DNA of 64,000 nucleotides from Acanthosepion lycidas (Eukaryota > Mollusca > Cephalopoda > Sepiida > Sepiidae), in assembly GCA_963932145.1 (NCBI GenBank), contig OZ010616.1, forward strand, positions 46,905,250 to 46,969,249, in the 5' to 3' direction. Shown piece after piece: positions 35,868 through 47,390 of the stretch (the stretch's first letter is position 1; the number at the start of each line of letters is the position of its first letter). A program made the position numbers and the translations under genes. A model generated the notes under the pieces. It worked only from the letters and a program-made list of their open reading frames with translations, was not told the DNA's origin and ran no database searches.

Positions 35868-36112
35868 ATCTTGTCGTGGTGTAATGGTTAACAAGCTTGT
35901 CTTGCTAAAACAGTTACGACTGAATAGTCAGTTTGATCTTCACTGGATGCCCCATACTTTTGACTTTGTGCCACATTTAAGCTATTCTTAGACTTGGTGT
36001 AATGGTTAGCAAGCTTGTCTTGCTAGATCAATTACTACTGTTTAGTGAATTTGATCTTCACTGGGTGCCCCATACTTTTGGCCTTGTGCCACATCTAAGC
36101 TATGCATAGAAA
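35868..36112 (+). mobile_element. Dimeric tRNA-headed SINE
   Basis: Two tandem copies of about 120 bp, each with 'ttggtgtaatggtta(a/g)caag' (box A-like), 'ctgaatagtcagtttgatct' or its variant (box B-like) and 'tgccccatacttttg'. A third copy lies inverted at 51121-51246. Confidence 0.85.
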
Positions 36113-36489
36113 ATCAACAAATAGGATTGGTTCATCAAGGACTATCAATACACTAGTTCTACAAATTTAGTCAAGTTTGGTGTTCATAGAGTACTCTACT
36201 GCTTGGCAGTCTAGTTTAACTACTTATTGGCTTATTAATTAAAAGCAAACGGATAAAGAATTTAAATTTTGTGCAAAATTTTTTTTTTGTTTGTTTGTTT
36301 TTTGTTTTTTTAACTTTGGACCTATTGATGGAAGAAATTTAGTAATTGTAATGGGAGAGCTATCATTTTAATATTTAAACTTTTGCTATGAAAATAACTT
36401 TGTTTAATACAAAGGTTAACTATGAATTCTTATCAAGTATCAGCTGTTAAAATACTGTTTATTTTTGTTTCTTCATCTGCACTAGTCCT

Positions 36490-37250
36490 AGGAAGAGAAA
36501 AAAATAGTTTATAGCTCATAGAAAAAGGGGACATGTTTGAGTCTCACCAAAAGTCTTATTTTCAATCCAAGCTGTTTACTAATAGATCTGAGTAGTTGCA
36601 ATGAAAAAAAAAAAAAGTGAGATTAACATGAAAGAAATACTAGTGAAAAATTAATAATAGTTGATAATGTTTCCCAGATACATTCAAGATTACTAATGGC
36701 TGATAGTCAGATAGATTTAGATGAAGACAGGATCTCGCCTATTCCACTTGTGAAGCTCCCGCAAAGTCTCACGAGTCTAGGAGAAAGGAAAAGTGTTAAA
36801 TTAAACAATTTCAGTAAAGCCAAGGATGATGACGGGTATTTAAAATTACTTTATAATGTTATATTTAACCTTTTGAAATCCATTAAACTCTCGTAGCTCA
36901 ATCAGTAAGAGCAGCTAGATCATAGAAAAAAGGAGACATACTTGAATCTCATCAGAAGTTTTTTATTTCTAATTCAAACTATTTACTAACAGATCTGAGT
37001 AGTTGCAATAAAAAAAATGAGATTAACATGGAAGAAATGCTAGCAAAAAATTAATAATAGTTGATAATGTTTCCTCAAATAAATTCAAAATTACTAATGG
37101 CTGATAGAGATAAATTTAGATGGAGAAGACCTCACCTATTCCACTTGTGAGGCCTTTCCAAATCCTCCCTTCTCACAAGTAGAGGAAAATGAAAATGTGT
37201 TAAATTAAACAATTTAAGTAAAGCCAAGGATGATGGGTATTTAAAGTTTC
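36490..37250 (+). repeat. Tandem duplication of a SINE-like unit (about 380 bp each)
   Basis: 36490-36850 and 36893-37250 share a tRNA-like head (second copy 'gtagctcaatcagtaagagc'; 'ttgagtctcacc'/'ttgaatctcatc' as box B), then 'ctgagtagttgcaat', 'attaataatagttgataatg' and 'agtaaagccaaggatgatg'. A more distant third relative lies at 37590-37675. The two copies differ by many substitutions and small indels, so the duplication is old. Confidence 0.75.
36696..36896 (+). other. Exon-like ORF inside the first SINE-like copy
   Basis: From the ATG at 36696 it reads M-A-D-S-Q-I-D-L-D-E-D-R-I-S-P-I-P-L-V-K... and stays open for 66 codons. TTTCCCAG ends at 36677, a passable 3' splice site, and a weak donor GG|GTATTT is at 36837/36838. 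The composition (acidic, Ser/Leu) looks protein-like. In the duplicate copy the AG is lost and the frame is broken. Because the segment belongs to a repeated SINE-like unit, chance openness is the simplest explanation; exonisation into the downstream CAP-Gly gene is possible but unsupported. Confidence 0.2.
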
Positions 37251-37809
37251 ACAGTTGACACTTCCTTCTCTAAAGGATATACAATGTTATTGCTAAATAC
37301 AGTACATGGTTGAAAAAATGCACAATGTTAAAAAATTTTTAAAATCTGTAAAGAAATCAATACTAGTATTATTGGCTTAAAAGTTATTCTGAAATGAAAT
37401 GTAAGGAACATTACTGAAGGGTTATTTAAAATTGATAATGCATTATGACAGCATGTGTAAGGCCTATGACAGTGTCAAAAATATTATACACCTTGACTGG
37501 AGGCCCTCTAGATTTTGAGGCCCTAAGTTTCAACCTGCTAAGCCTATAGATAAATCCAGCACTGAAAAGTGCTAAAAACAGTCAAACTTAATATGAATAC
37601 TAGCCAAAGATTAATAATTGTTGGCAATACCTCATTTAATAACAATTCAAGATAAGATTACATTAGTCCTACTTTTGATGTCCTAGTTAATTAGTCATAA
37701 ATATAATTTTGACAATGATCCAACTCTTAATGTTATGAAAAATGTAGTTAGATCTTTACTGATTATTGCACTAACTTTTTTAATTCCTTCTAAGATTCAC
37801 TGTTTAATA
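37251..37809. other. AT-rich stretch with a diverged third SINE-like copy
   Basis: 37590-37675 shares 'actagccaaagattaataat' and 'acaattcaagataagattac' with the duplicated unit upstream. No gene seen. Confidence 0.5.
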
Positions 37810-37889
37810 TTAGGTTGGGGCAAAAATAATTTCGTTTTCTCACATAGTAACATATGTTAGAAAACGAAATTATTTTTGCACCAACCTAA
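37810..37889. mobile_element. MADE1-like mariner MITE, copy 3 (80 bp)
   Basis: TA duplications at 37808-37809 and 37890-37891. Left end TTAGGTTGGGGCAAAAATAA (one change from the other copies), perfect right end. The centre is of the TCACATAGTAACATATGT type, shared with copy 5. Confidence 0.95.
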
Positions 37890-38104
37890 TAATTTCAAGC
37901 ATTATTGATAGTATAGCTGTATATGATAAAAAGATAGCTATAATTCTCCTTGGAATGATCACAATAGTGAAAATTTGTTTAGATGAAGCTAACTTCATAC
38001 TAATAAAACTTAAATGCTACTAGAATGTCTCATTTGAAGAAATTCATATTGGTAAGTTTTATCAAGAGATTTTACAACTGGAAACACTTTACGTTAGTAA
38101 TTTC

Positions 38105-38275
38105 ATAACTTAATGGTTGTTTGGTATCTCCTTAATTTTTCATAACTCTACTACTGTACCTAGACTTTTTGAATTTAAATGCTGTACTAGATTGGCAACA
38201 AGTTCTCATCAATTTACAGTTGAATTGGCTAGATGTAACTGTAAGTTTTATGCTAAGTTTCTTTTCTCGTTTGTG
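38105..38275 (+). pseudogene. LINE relic (same family as 5060-6240)
   Basis: Nucleotide match to the C-terminal ORF2 region: 'ttgaatttaaatgctgtact', 'caatttacagttgaattggc', 'tagatgtaactgtaag'. No frame remains. Confidence 0.7.
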
Positions 38276-39218
38276 GGACTCTTCCAGCTCCATGCTTTCC
38301 AGCCAACTTTTGTTTTTGAAAGTGTATACAACTGGTGTTGGAGTTAGGTTGACCTTGACACACTGGTAAATTCCATGGCTGCCTACTGCCTTAAGTGTCA
38401 CAAGCAGGTCCCTTTTTAAGCAGTTAGGGTAGATACATGATTCAACATTTTTGTTTTTTGTTATGCTTTTGCTTTTGGAGGTAACATTCATGATTGGCGC
38501 CGACATTTAAATTGAATTTTATATTTGTGGAACTTTTTTTGTTTAAATTTTTGCTTTTGTAGCATTCACATCTGGACAACAGGTTTTGATGTGGTGTGAA
38601 TCAAAGATCTAATTTGAAGCAGAGTATAACATCTGTCTAAAGCTAAAAACTTGTCAGCACTTTTTGGCTAAAAATATTTCATGGTGCAAATGGTCAAGAA
38701 AATGTAATATTCTTATTTTGCAGTGTTAGTGTAATCAAGATAAACCTGGAGGAATTTAACATGTGGGTAGAATTAAAGATAATCAAATTCAGAAAAAAAT
38801 GTAAAGATTGAATTAGATTGTTTATACAGGTTTTATAAGTGTAGATAAAAAACAGTATTTGAGAAAATAAAATTCTAATTGCAAACATTAGTATTAGTTA
38901 CAAGTAGGTAAACAAACATCCTAACCTTTTTAAATTAGGAATAATGTTTATAAGAAATTAAATTATTTTTTTGTCTTTTAATAAAGTGATGATATGATTG
39001 AACATATTTACATTATTTGAACTTTTGTCCTCATCTTTGCCATATTCATAATGTTTCAACATTGTACAATCTGGCCTTCTTCTTGAAATTTCAAGGAATA
39101 TCACCTAAAGAAGGCTGGAGTGTACAGTGGCCAAAACAATCATTGCAATAAAGATTAGGACAAAAGTCCAAATAGTGTAAATAGTTACAATACCTCATCT
39201 TCAAAATACAGGTAGATG

Positions 39219-39220
<2 letters not shown>
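38276..39220. other. No gene recognised
   Basis: The block 38276-38500 allows a 124-codon - strand frame (38132-38506) that overlaps the LINE relic in antisense; I regard it as incidental. Confidence 0.5.
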
Positions 39221-39250
<30 letters not shown>

Positions 39251-39252
39251 GT
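39219..39252. repeat. Poly(T) tract
   Basis: About 30 consecutive T, about 50 bases before a minus-strand LINE copy. Confidence 0.9.
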
Positions 39253-39299
39253 AAGATTTTTAAAATTTAATTAATATACTTGATATTTTGTTTTTCATC

Positions 39300-39990
39300 C
39301 TTTCACCTCAGGCAAGGCAATAATGCCACTAAGACACAGGGAGTAACAGGGAATGAGATAGAATGAGAAGACTTTAGAGCAGAGAAGTAAAGAAAATGAC
39401 AAGAACAGAAGATAGATGATGATGGTGATTGATGTTGCTTTTAATTTTTGAAGATTGTAAGTGACGGGGAAGCAAGTGATTTACAGTTCCACATGTGAGA
39501 AAAGAAACTATTAGGTTGGTGCAAAAATAATGGCGGTTTTTGACGTTAAAAAATATGTCAAAAACCGCCATTTATTTTTGCACCAACCTAATAGAATAGA
39601 ACACATGGTTGCATCTTGGTAGTTCAACATTTAGACCTAGTTTCCAACCTAGTAGCATGTTTAAATTCATGCAGTCAAGGAACTAAGAAAAAAGGCCATC
39701 AGAACAGTAACCCTGAAAATATTTATACAAAAGACAAAGGGAAGTAATATCATAATGGTGAGGAAGTGACTGAAGTTGAGATGCCATATCAGGATAAATT
39801 ACATTGCAGACATTTCTTGGAATATAGTAGGAGCACCTGACCAGATATGGCAGCAGCATTCAATCCACAGATTAATGGTAAATTTATAAATAGATAAGGA
39901 TTCTGACAAAGAATTTTCTGGTATGACATAGCAAACAAACTTTCCTAGCAATTTATTCAATATAATCTCCCCACTTCATGTCGGTGAAAA
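39300..39990 (-). pseudogene. LINE relic, minus strand, interrupted by a MITE
   Basis: On the - strand it contains the 3' tail ('gtggcattattgccttgc'), the Cys-Cys-His-Ile-Trp region complement ('ccagatatggcagcagcatt' on +) and 'tcaacttcagtcacttcctc'. Many stops and indels. A MADE1-like MITE (39511-39591) sits inside; removing it rejoins 'gagaaaagaaac' with the next LINE block as in the copy at 48564-49140. Confidence 0.85.
39511..39591. mobile_element. MADE1-like mariner MITE, copy 4 (81 bp), nested in LINE
   Basis: TA duplications at 39509-39510 and 39592-39593. Palindrome with GGCGGTTTTTGACG in the left arm; the arm is strikingly like the GCGGTTTTTG segment of primate MADE1. Confidence 0.95.
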
Positions 39991-40019
39991 AACATGAATG
40001 TTGCTCTCCTGGCGGTTAG

Positions 40020-40050
<31 letters not shown>

Positions 40051-40494
40051 TCCAGTATTCAATGGTTATTTGTACCAAAATACTTTCCATACCAACTAGA
40101 TTTTTAAATTGCTGTCTAAATCTCTGAGATGAGGGATTATCATATATTTATAATATTTACATTCAGACTATTGTTCATCCCAGAGATTGAACACACAATT
40201 ATGTCACCAAATTTATGAACCAATGCTTTTATGCACCAGAAGCTATTGTTCCCTAGGATATACATCTGATGAAGGCTCTCTTATTATACACCTACATAGG
40301 AGTTGTGGGTTTGAAAATAATTCATCACCCACAAGGTTGTGCAAAAGCTTTTGGACTCCATCAAGGCTGGTAAATAATGATGGGGCAGCTCCAGCCTATA
40401 TATGGCAGTGATACTCCATTTTTGGTCTGATATGACTCTTTTAAATAGAGTATTGTGGAAAGAGTTAGATAATTTTCAGAGTGGTGCATAGAAA

Positions 40495-40531
<37 letters not shown>

Positions 40532-42059
40532 CAGCATCTTTTAGCAATAAATCATATGTAGAATTTCTGATTTAGAAGAGGAGTGAAATTGAGAACCAGT
40601 AAACATTTAAGGCAAGGATCCTCATCATGACTAGAGAAAATTCAGTATCTGCTTGGTGATAATAGAATGTTTCATGACAGTTGTTTTATTATTCCCCACT
40701 TGCCAATAAGCTATTATATCTAGATCAAAGGTGAGATCAGCTGCTGGGGTATGGTCATGTACAATTTTGGAGGTGTACTATAAACCGTGGTTTGACAAAG
40801 GAGAAATTGAAAATGAAGTGGATATTTTTTGTTTCTGACAATATTATTTTAAAATGTTCAACTATAGTGTGCTTTTCTAATTCTAATTTCATAAACTGGG
40901 TAACTAAACTTTTTATTTAAAATTTTGGTTAAGAGCAATTTGATTTTGAAAAATATTTCACTTGTAAGTTTTCTTTTTTTTTTTGTTTTTTTTTGTTTTT
41001 CCGATTTTTCAGTAATGAGTACTAATTGTGTAAACAATGTCTTTCAATCACGGTTCTGGTCTGCTAAACTTTCATCTAAATGTAATTGTAACCATTGATT
41101 TTGTTCTGCTCTGATAGTCCAGCTGATATAGCAGTTGTTCTTGCTACCAGCTGTTTTTTCTCTTTTCTTTTTGCTGAATCAGTTTTTCTTATTTACTTTA
41201 TTAAATAACTTTTTTTTTCTTTTCTTCCTTTTTTCTTGAAGTTAAACAACATTAAATTAAGATGTTTTATATTAGAAAAGTCAGTTTTGGGAAATATCTC
41301 CTAAATCATTTGATTTAGAAATAAAACATACTATCATGAATTAGCAAAAATAATTAGTGTTTGTAAAATAATTATACACACACACACACACACCATAATT
41401 AATAATTATTACTAATGCAGTTGGTAATCATCTTAGATTTATGCTATTTGTTCTTGGTGAGATTATCCATAGAAATAAATACTAGAATTCACATTTAAAA
41501 ATGTAAAGCAGTTAGTCTGTAGTTTAATGATGAATATATTTATTTTGCACAAGAAATAGCCTGCAGGACAATGATGGATTTTACTTTGTGTAATCATTTC
41601 TAATGTTTATTTTACAGTTTGTAAAAATCTTTTATGAACGGCCACATTTTGCTTACAATATTTTAAATGCTGATCAGGCTTTATACTTAAATTTAGTGAC
41701 CAAATTAGAACTGGTATTTTCATCATCAGTTGATTATACACTTAAAAAAAATGTTATCATTTATATGCATAATGTCTGTTATATACTGCAATGCACTTGG
41801 TATTTGATTACTCTTATAATACCTAACAGGCAATAGAGGGGGGAAACAAACTATACACTAAGTTTCAACATTCTTATTTCTCTTCCAAACATTGAATATT
41901 AATATGGCAGCTTTCAGTATAGCACAAGAAATGAAAAGGTACACTGTACATGTGGTACTTGTTGTCAACTACAGAGAGACAGTAATAACTATATTCTGGC
42001 AAATGACAAATGGATCTCTGTAAATCTCATCAAACTACATTGATGCTCACTTAATGTAA
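39991..42059. other. AT-rich stretch, no gene accepted
   Basis: It holds poly(T) tracts at 40021-40046 and 40500-40531 and a (CA)n at 41375-41391. The + frame 41603-41836 follows a good 3' splice-site-like 'tttattttacag' and reads F-V-K-I-F-Y-E-R-P-H-F-A-Y-N-I-L, but I recognise no family and no donor of quality. Confidence 0.5.
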
Positions 42060-42960
42060 TCTTAGATTCTGAGAGTTGTAATGAGGCTCGTGTCATACAA
42101 CCTAGTTCTTTCTACAGGACTTTGGATCAGTGCTTCTGCCTATATTCTGAGCATGGTGAACAAACCCTGGGTTGAAGGGTTGTCATACTTTCTCTTTCTA
42201 GTGGCTCCCATAACCCAGATGGGACTGACCAAGAAAGATTATGATCATATCACCCCCAAATATATCACCTGCTAGTTTTGATTTGAATCTCTTGATACTT
42301 TATATATGGGGTATTGTTAAGAGAGGTCAACTGGCAGCCCCACAGTACCAAGGACTTATTGAAGGTCACTATCATTGGATCCATGGTAGGTTGCACTAAG
42401 AGTAGTTTTGTCTAACATTACAAGATTTTACAAAATCATAATATTAACCTGAGAATGATTAAGGTTCTTAAATAACCTTATCAGATCTAGACTCTCATAT
42501 GGATGTTGTATATGACTTCCAACTCATTCGGAGATGTCTAACCCATCAGCTTTTCCCAGACCAGTGATTCAAAATGTTTTCAAATCATTGGATGAATATT
42601 CTAAATCTTAAACACAATACTTCATCAGATCTTTTAGACTGATGCTACAGAATTACAGAGCTTTACCAAATAACAAAAACATATTACTTGAATAACTTCC
42701 AACAGCAGCAACAACTAAAATGGGTTGCACATGTAACTAAAAGGAGAAATGATGTTGACTTCCACATTACTTTAAGCAAAAGGTTAGGTAGAAAAATCCC
42801 ACCAGAAAGAGTGGACTTGAGAAACCTTTCTTCCTGAAAGACTGTTTTAAGAGAAAGACTTTATAAATTTCAATCGGCATTAACCTTAACCATTCAGTCA
42901 ATGAATTCCAAATGTTTCCTGTATGGGAAGGGCTAATTTCATCATGGACATAATGGCCCA
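42060..42960 (+). pseudogene. Possible LINE reverse transcriptase C-terminal relic
   Basis: At 42700-42830 one + frame reads Q-Q-Q-L-K-W-V-A-H-V-T-K-R-R-N-D-V, similar to the L-K-W-x-G-H-V-x-R block near the C-terminus of some LINE ORF2 proteins. The remainder has many stops. The frame at 42081-42275 is not recognised. Confidence 0.35.
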
Positions 42961-43860
42961 AATAAATTAAAACTGTTTAATCTGAGTATGCAGTCATTTC
43001 TGAGGCTGTCCTTGAGGCTGAGGTAGTTTAACTTAATAAAATAGATTTCAAAGATACTTGTTTAATGAAGTGACTAGTTTATTTGCCTATCCTTGATTTA
43101 AAATTTGTGCAGTATTCTAAAAAGTAGAGTCTACATTGTTAAATGGCAATTTACCAGTAAAAAGGAATTTGGTAATGTTATTCTGAATACTGAGTTGGCT
43201 TTCACATGAGGAAATACAACAGCTCACAAAACGATCAATGAATGACTTCTAAAATTAGTTTTAAAACATGAAGCATCCATTTCACATTGATGTTTTAATG
43301 ACTGTTGTTATTACAATGACACTGCTTTCAATTTTTGTTTTGAACATTTGTCTTGGTAAATTCCGTACATATTTTCTATAATTATAATTTTTAATTACAA
43401 AATAAGGTTTCTTGAGCTTTCAGCAGGTTGGTTAATCATGTAAAACTTTGAAAATCTGGTAAAATTTATAAAAGTATTGCCACATTATAATAGACATAAC
43501 AACTACTATAATTTAGAGATTGTCATCTATTTTGTACATTAATCATACAAATCTTTCCCTTTCCAGTTTTGTTAGATATGTTGAAGTCAAGTATTTGATA
43601 CCCTGTAATATATTTTTCCTCCAAAAATATCAAGAAATATCCTCAAGGTCATATGCACAATTGAGGTATTTGGTAGGTTAATATTTGCACGCTTACAATA
43701 TGCTACCAATACTTTCACTTAGCATAACTCCATAAGACTGTAATATTATGTGAGTGATAGGTCTTGTGTTATAAAATATGGTAATTCAATTACAAAACTA
43801 TATATAAAATAATTGTAAGTAATTACAAAATTATATGTATGAAATCATAGTAATGACACA
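42961..43860. other. AT-rich stretch, nothing recognised
   Basis: No coding frame, tandem unit or palindrome seen. Confidence 0.55.
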
Positions 43861-43898
43861 TGTGTGTGTGTATGTATATATATATATATATATATATA

Positions 43899-44290
43899 AG
43901 AAAAACAGACCACTTTAAGGTACCATTATAATAATTTATTTCACCAGCGTCCTTTTAAAGGATGCCGGATCATCAGATAGCACTTCCAAAAATGAAATTA
44001 AAATTGATGGGTAGTGTAAGTTTTGTAATTTAACAGTGTAAGAGGGATAGTTTTAAAAAATAATAGGAATAGAGGGATAGTTTTAAAAAAATAATAATAC
44101 TCTACCATGTCTCTTTAACTATCCCTCTTATACTCTCTGTTTAAATTACAAAAACTTACACTACCCATCAATTTTAATTTCATTTTTCATTTCATTTTTG
44201 GAAGTGCTATCTGATGATCTGGCATCCTTTAAAAGGACTCTGGTGAAATAAATTATTATAATGGTACCTTAAAGTGGTTTGTTTTTCTTT
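43899..44290. mobile_element. Foldback element with about 140-150-bp inverted arms
   Basis: The left arm (43899-44041; 'gaccactttaaggtaccatt' ... 'gatgggtagtgtaagttttg') is complementary to the right arm (44138-44290). The interior has two direct copies of 'agagggatagttttaaaaaa'. A (TA)n run abuts the left end and another lies about 90 bp to the right. No coding frame. Confidence 0.85.
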
Positions 44291-44377
44291 TAAATATTAG
44301 CTCTGGATTTACATTGAGCTCTCAGGATTTCATCCTCCTTGGGATTACCCATACAGATTACCAAGTTCTTCATAACT

Positions 44378-44382
<5 letters not shown>

Positions 44383-44430
<48 letters not shown>
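44383..44430. repeat. (TA)n microsatellite
   Basis: An uninterrupted TA run to the right of the foldback element. Confidence 0.9.
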
Positions 44431-44432
<2 letters not shown>

Positions 44433-44699
44433 ATTATATGTATGAAATCACAATTATAACCAGAAATGTCTTCTCCTACCAACTTATGTATGACTTTTTA
44501 AGATTCATGGGGATTGGTGTAATATTTTATAGCACCATTCATACCTGCATCTACTTTAAAGGTTATTGATGTAGCTATAAACAAAATGAAGATTTTTCAC
44601 TACAAATAGGTAAATTTGACATCTCCAATCCTTTGATCAACAATTTATTTGTTCTGATACTCAATAAAAGATAGTGTAGTACAATTGTTTTATGTATAC

Positions 44700-45290
44700 A
44701 CAACCTTATATTCCCCATATAAAAACTATTTGCTGGTGCTTATGTATCAAGGTTGTCCATAAGATATGATCAAAATATATTATTTTCTCCACACTAGAAG
44801 AGAGGCAGCTTTTCCTCCTTGGAAAACTGGTACCTATATGTACCAGGCCATTAATTACTTGGATAAAAATTCTGTACTTATGTTTGTGTATGTATTCCAT
44901 ATTGAAAAGACGACAATTTCTAAGAGTTATTGTTAGTTTCAATAGCTACCCATTTCAAATGGATCTTTCTGCAGTACCACCTTTGAATACAGAGTATAGG
45001 GCCAATTTCTCATGTTTAATGTGATTATTGATTAGAAGAGTTTCAAAATTTTCAGAAGTGAATTCTATACCATTATCATTTTTTAGGTGCTTTACAGAAT
45101 CGTATAGAGCAATTCCAGCCAAATATTCACTCTGGCAAGAAACGTTTCACTTTTTTGTTTTAAGAAAATAAACCATAATTAGACCTGAATAATCAACCAC
45201 AAAACTGTATTTGAAGTGATTCAAAGATCTGTTTCATTTGACATAGTCTTGTTCTGACTTAAAAAAAAATCCTAGCATGCTTTTGTGTGC
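44700..45290 (-). pseudogene. Ty1/copia integrase relic
   Basis: On the - strand, frame pieces read V-V-D-Y-S-G-L-I-M-V-Y-F-L-K, L-A-G-I-A-L-Y-D-S-V-K-H-L-K-N-D-N-G-I-E-F-T-S-E-N-F-E-T-L-L-I-N-N and G-G-T-A-E-R-S. D-Y-S-G and D-N-G-x-E-F correspond to the first two catalytic aspartates of a copia integrase, and (N)G-T-A-E-R-S to the region of the catalytic glutamate. Stops and frameshifts are present. The rest of the polyprotein was not found, so this is an isolated fragment. Confidence 0.7.
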
Positions 45291-46610
45291 TTCTGCCTAT
45301 AAATTGAGGAGGCAAGTGGTTTGCAGTCATTCCCATTGGGATTGAAACCAACAACTATTAAGGATAGAAAATCATGAAAAGCAATTATTACATATGCCCT
45401 GAAGAAACACAACACAGATTCTATAATATATAATTATTAGTGTAGCTTGTATAGATAAATTGTATAAGGACACTATTGTTGCCAATTTTTACCCTTTTAA
45501 TTTTAAAGTGAATCATATTGTTTATTTCAGCTGTGCTTTTGATTATATTTGTTAGTGTTAATCAGAGCAATGAGTTGGGAACCAATTTAAGGGATTAAAA
45601 GATTATGGATTAAGCTGTAAAATCAAAACAATCCCTCTTCACTTTTAAATGAAGCAATTTACCTACCAGCCAAGTCTCTTTGACTGGCTTATTTACATTT
45701 GTTTTTACTTTTCAATACCTAATCAGAAGTCAACCACTGTCTAGTTGTCTTCTTTTTGTCAATCCAACAATGCCTATGTTCACTAAGTCAAGTGTTATTA
45801 GTAGTGTAGTCTAAATTTAAATTTTCAACTGCCCTGAACAAGGCAAGATTATATTGATCATGTGAGGAACAATTATTCAGTTTGGTTGGCTACCAAAAAA
45901 AATCTTATAAATTGCTCAAAGCTAAATTTGTGATTATTTTAGTAAGTACATTATCCCTCTTTGCCGGTTATATTATTATAAAGAGTTTGACATTAAATAA
46001 GTATCTGTTAAAAAAACTCTCTTCATTTGACCATGTCACTAACATTTTTCTCTTGTATACTGTATTGATGAAAGCAATTTCACTGTTCAAATATTATAGT
46101 TAGTACTGTAGTATATAATGTAACTTTTGTATAATCTTTCATAGTATTGCTTTGTTTTATTGTAAAAGATTTTGAATATATTTTGTCCAGAAATAATTCA
46201 CATATAAATATTTCTTTATGCAGAAATCAAAAAAGTATAAAACTTGTGTAATCAAAAGAACATTTATTTTGGATAAACTACATAAATGATTTAAAGTTTT
46301 GGTTTTTGTTGTATAATAGTTTAAATTAAGTAAATGTGTAAAGTTAATTTACTATAATAAAGTACAATGTAGCCAATATATATTTTGTGTAGCAGTCAAT
46401 TTCCCTGAATATTATGTGTGCATCTTTATGAGAAAAAGGTATAAGCAAACTGTTGCCTGGTATGTGTTTAAGAAAATATAACATTTAGTGATGTACCAGT
46501 AGAAACTTATTGAAAGTGGACAAAATCTAAAAGATAATACAGATTTCTTTTTAAATCAATATCCCCTGCTTTTATTATCTAACAATTGGAACATAATTAA
46601 TTTTTTTCCT
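45291..46610. other. AT-rich stretch, no gene
   Basis: A 73-codon hydrophobic + frame at 45882-46103 has no recognisable motif. Confidence 0.5.
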
Positions 46611-46619
46611 TCATTTTTC

Positions 46620-47390
46620 CCAAAGCAAGGCAATAAATCCACTAAGGTGCAAGGGGTTACTGAGTGAAAGAATGGGAAAAAGAAGCATTATTAAGGAGAG
46701 AGAGAACAATAAAAAAAAAAAACGAAAAAAAAACAGGAATTAAGTTGGTAGATAATGACCGACATTGCATTTAAATTTTTGAAGATCAAACTTTATTGGA
46801 AAGCCATAAGAATTCTATAAGTGAGAAGTGGAAGAAAAGAAATTGTTAGCATAGAACTTATGGTTATATCTAGCAGCCATTTCAACAGTAAAATGATGGA
46901 ATCTTCCCACCAATCTAGTACTACCCTTATATTCATAATGTCTATGTACCAAAGACAAAGGTTCATCAGAACAATTACCATGAAAATATTTATAGAAAAG
47001 GCATGTTATAGTACTAGGAAAATGATTAAAGCGAAGATGTCAGGCATTACAGATTTTCTCTATTTTATCAAGTTTTATTTTATCAATAATCTCTAAATAC
47101 GTAGCAGAAGCACCAGATTGCATGGACAAATGGTAGATTTATAAATTTTATAATACAGTGTAACCCGGATATAAGAGAGTTGTCAGGACCAGAGAAGAAG
47201 GCTCTTATATCTGGGTTTGGTCTATTATATATATACATTAACACGGGCTCTAATTTGGGACCAGAGAAAATCTCTCTTATATCCGGGTTACACTGTATAT
47301 ATATTCTGGAAAAAAAATTGTCTAGCATGACACAGCGAATCAACTTTCCTAGCAGCAGACCTAGCAATACTCATAAAATGAAGAAAAAGG
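46620..47390 (-). pseudogene. LINE relic, minus strand, interrupted by a pogo-like MITE
   Basis: The minus-strand copy of the main LINE family shows 'gcaaggcaataaatccacta' (tail complement), 'gaccgacattgcatttaaat' and 'ttatagaaaaggcatg'. It resumes after the nested MITE with 'ctagcatgacacagcgaatc', paralleling 'ctggtatgacatagcaaaca' in the copy at 39300-39990. No coding frame. Confidence 0.8.
47156..47295. mobile_element. pogo/Tigger-like MITE (140 bp), nested in LINE
   Basis: Perfect 24-bp terminal inverted repeats beginning CAGTGTAACCCGGATATAAG, flanked by TA at 47154-47155 and 47296-47297. The CAGT...CCC start plus TA target is typical of pogo-like elements. A second, imperfect copy of the 'cttatat(c)c/tgggt' motif lies inside. 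No coding frame. Confidence 0.88.

Noticed and set aside
35868..36112. Functional tRNA genes
   Set aside because: Box A and B-like motifs are present, but no complete cloverleaf, and the units are part of a repeated dimeric SINE found again inverted at 51121-51246.
38132..38506. A 124-codon minus-strand frame
   Set aside because: It overlaps a plus-strand LINE relic in antisense and has no motif.
41603..41836. Candidate exon after a good acceptor-like TTTTACAG
   Set aside because: No family recognised, no good donor, and the frame runs into low-complexity sequence. Kept only as a note.
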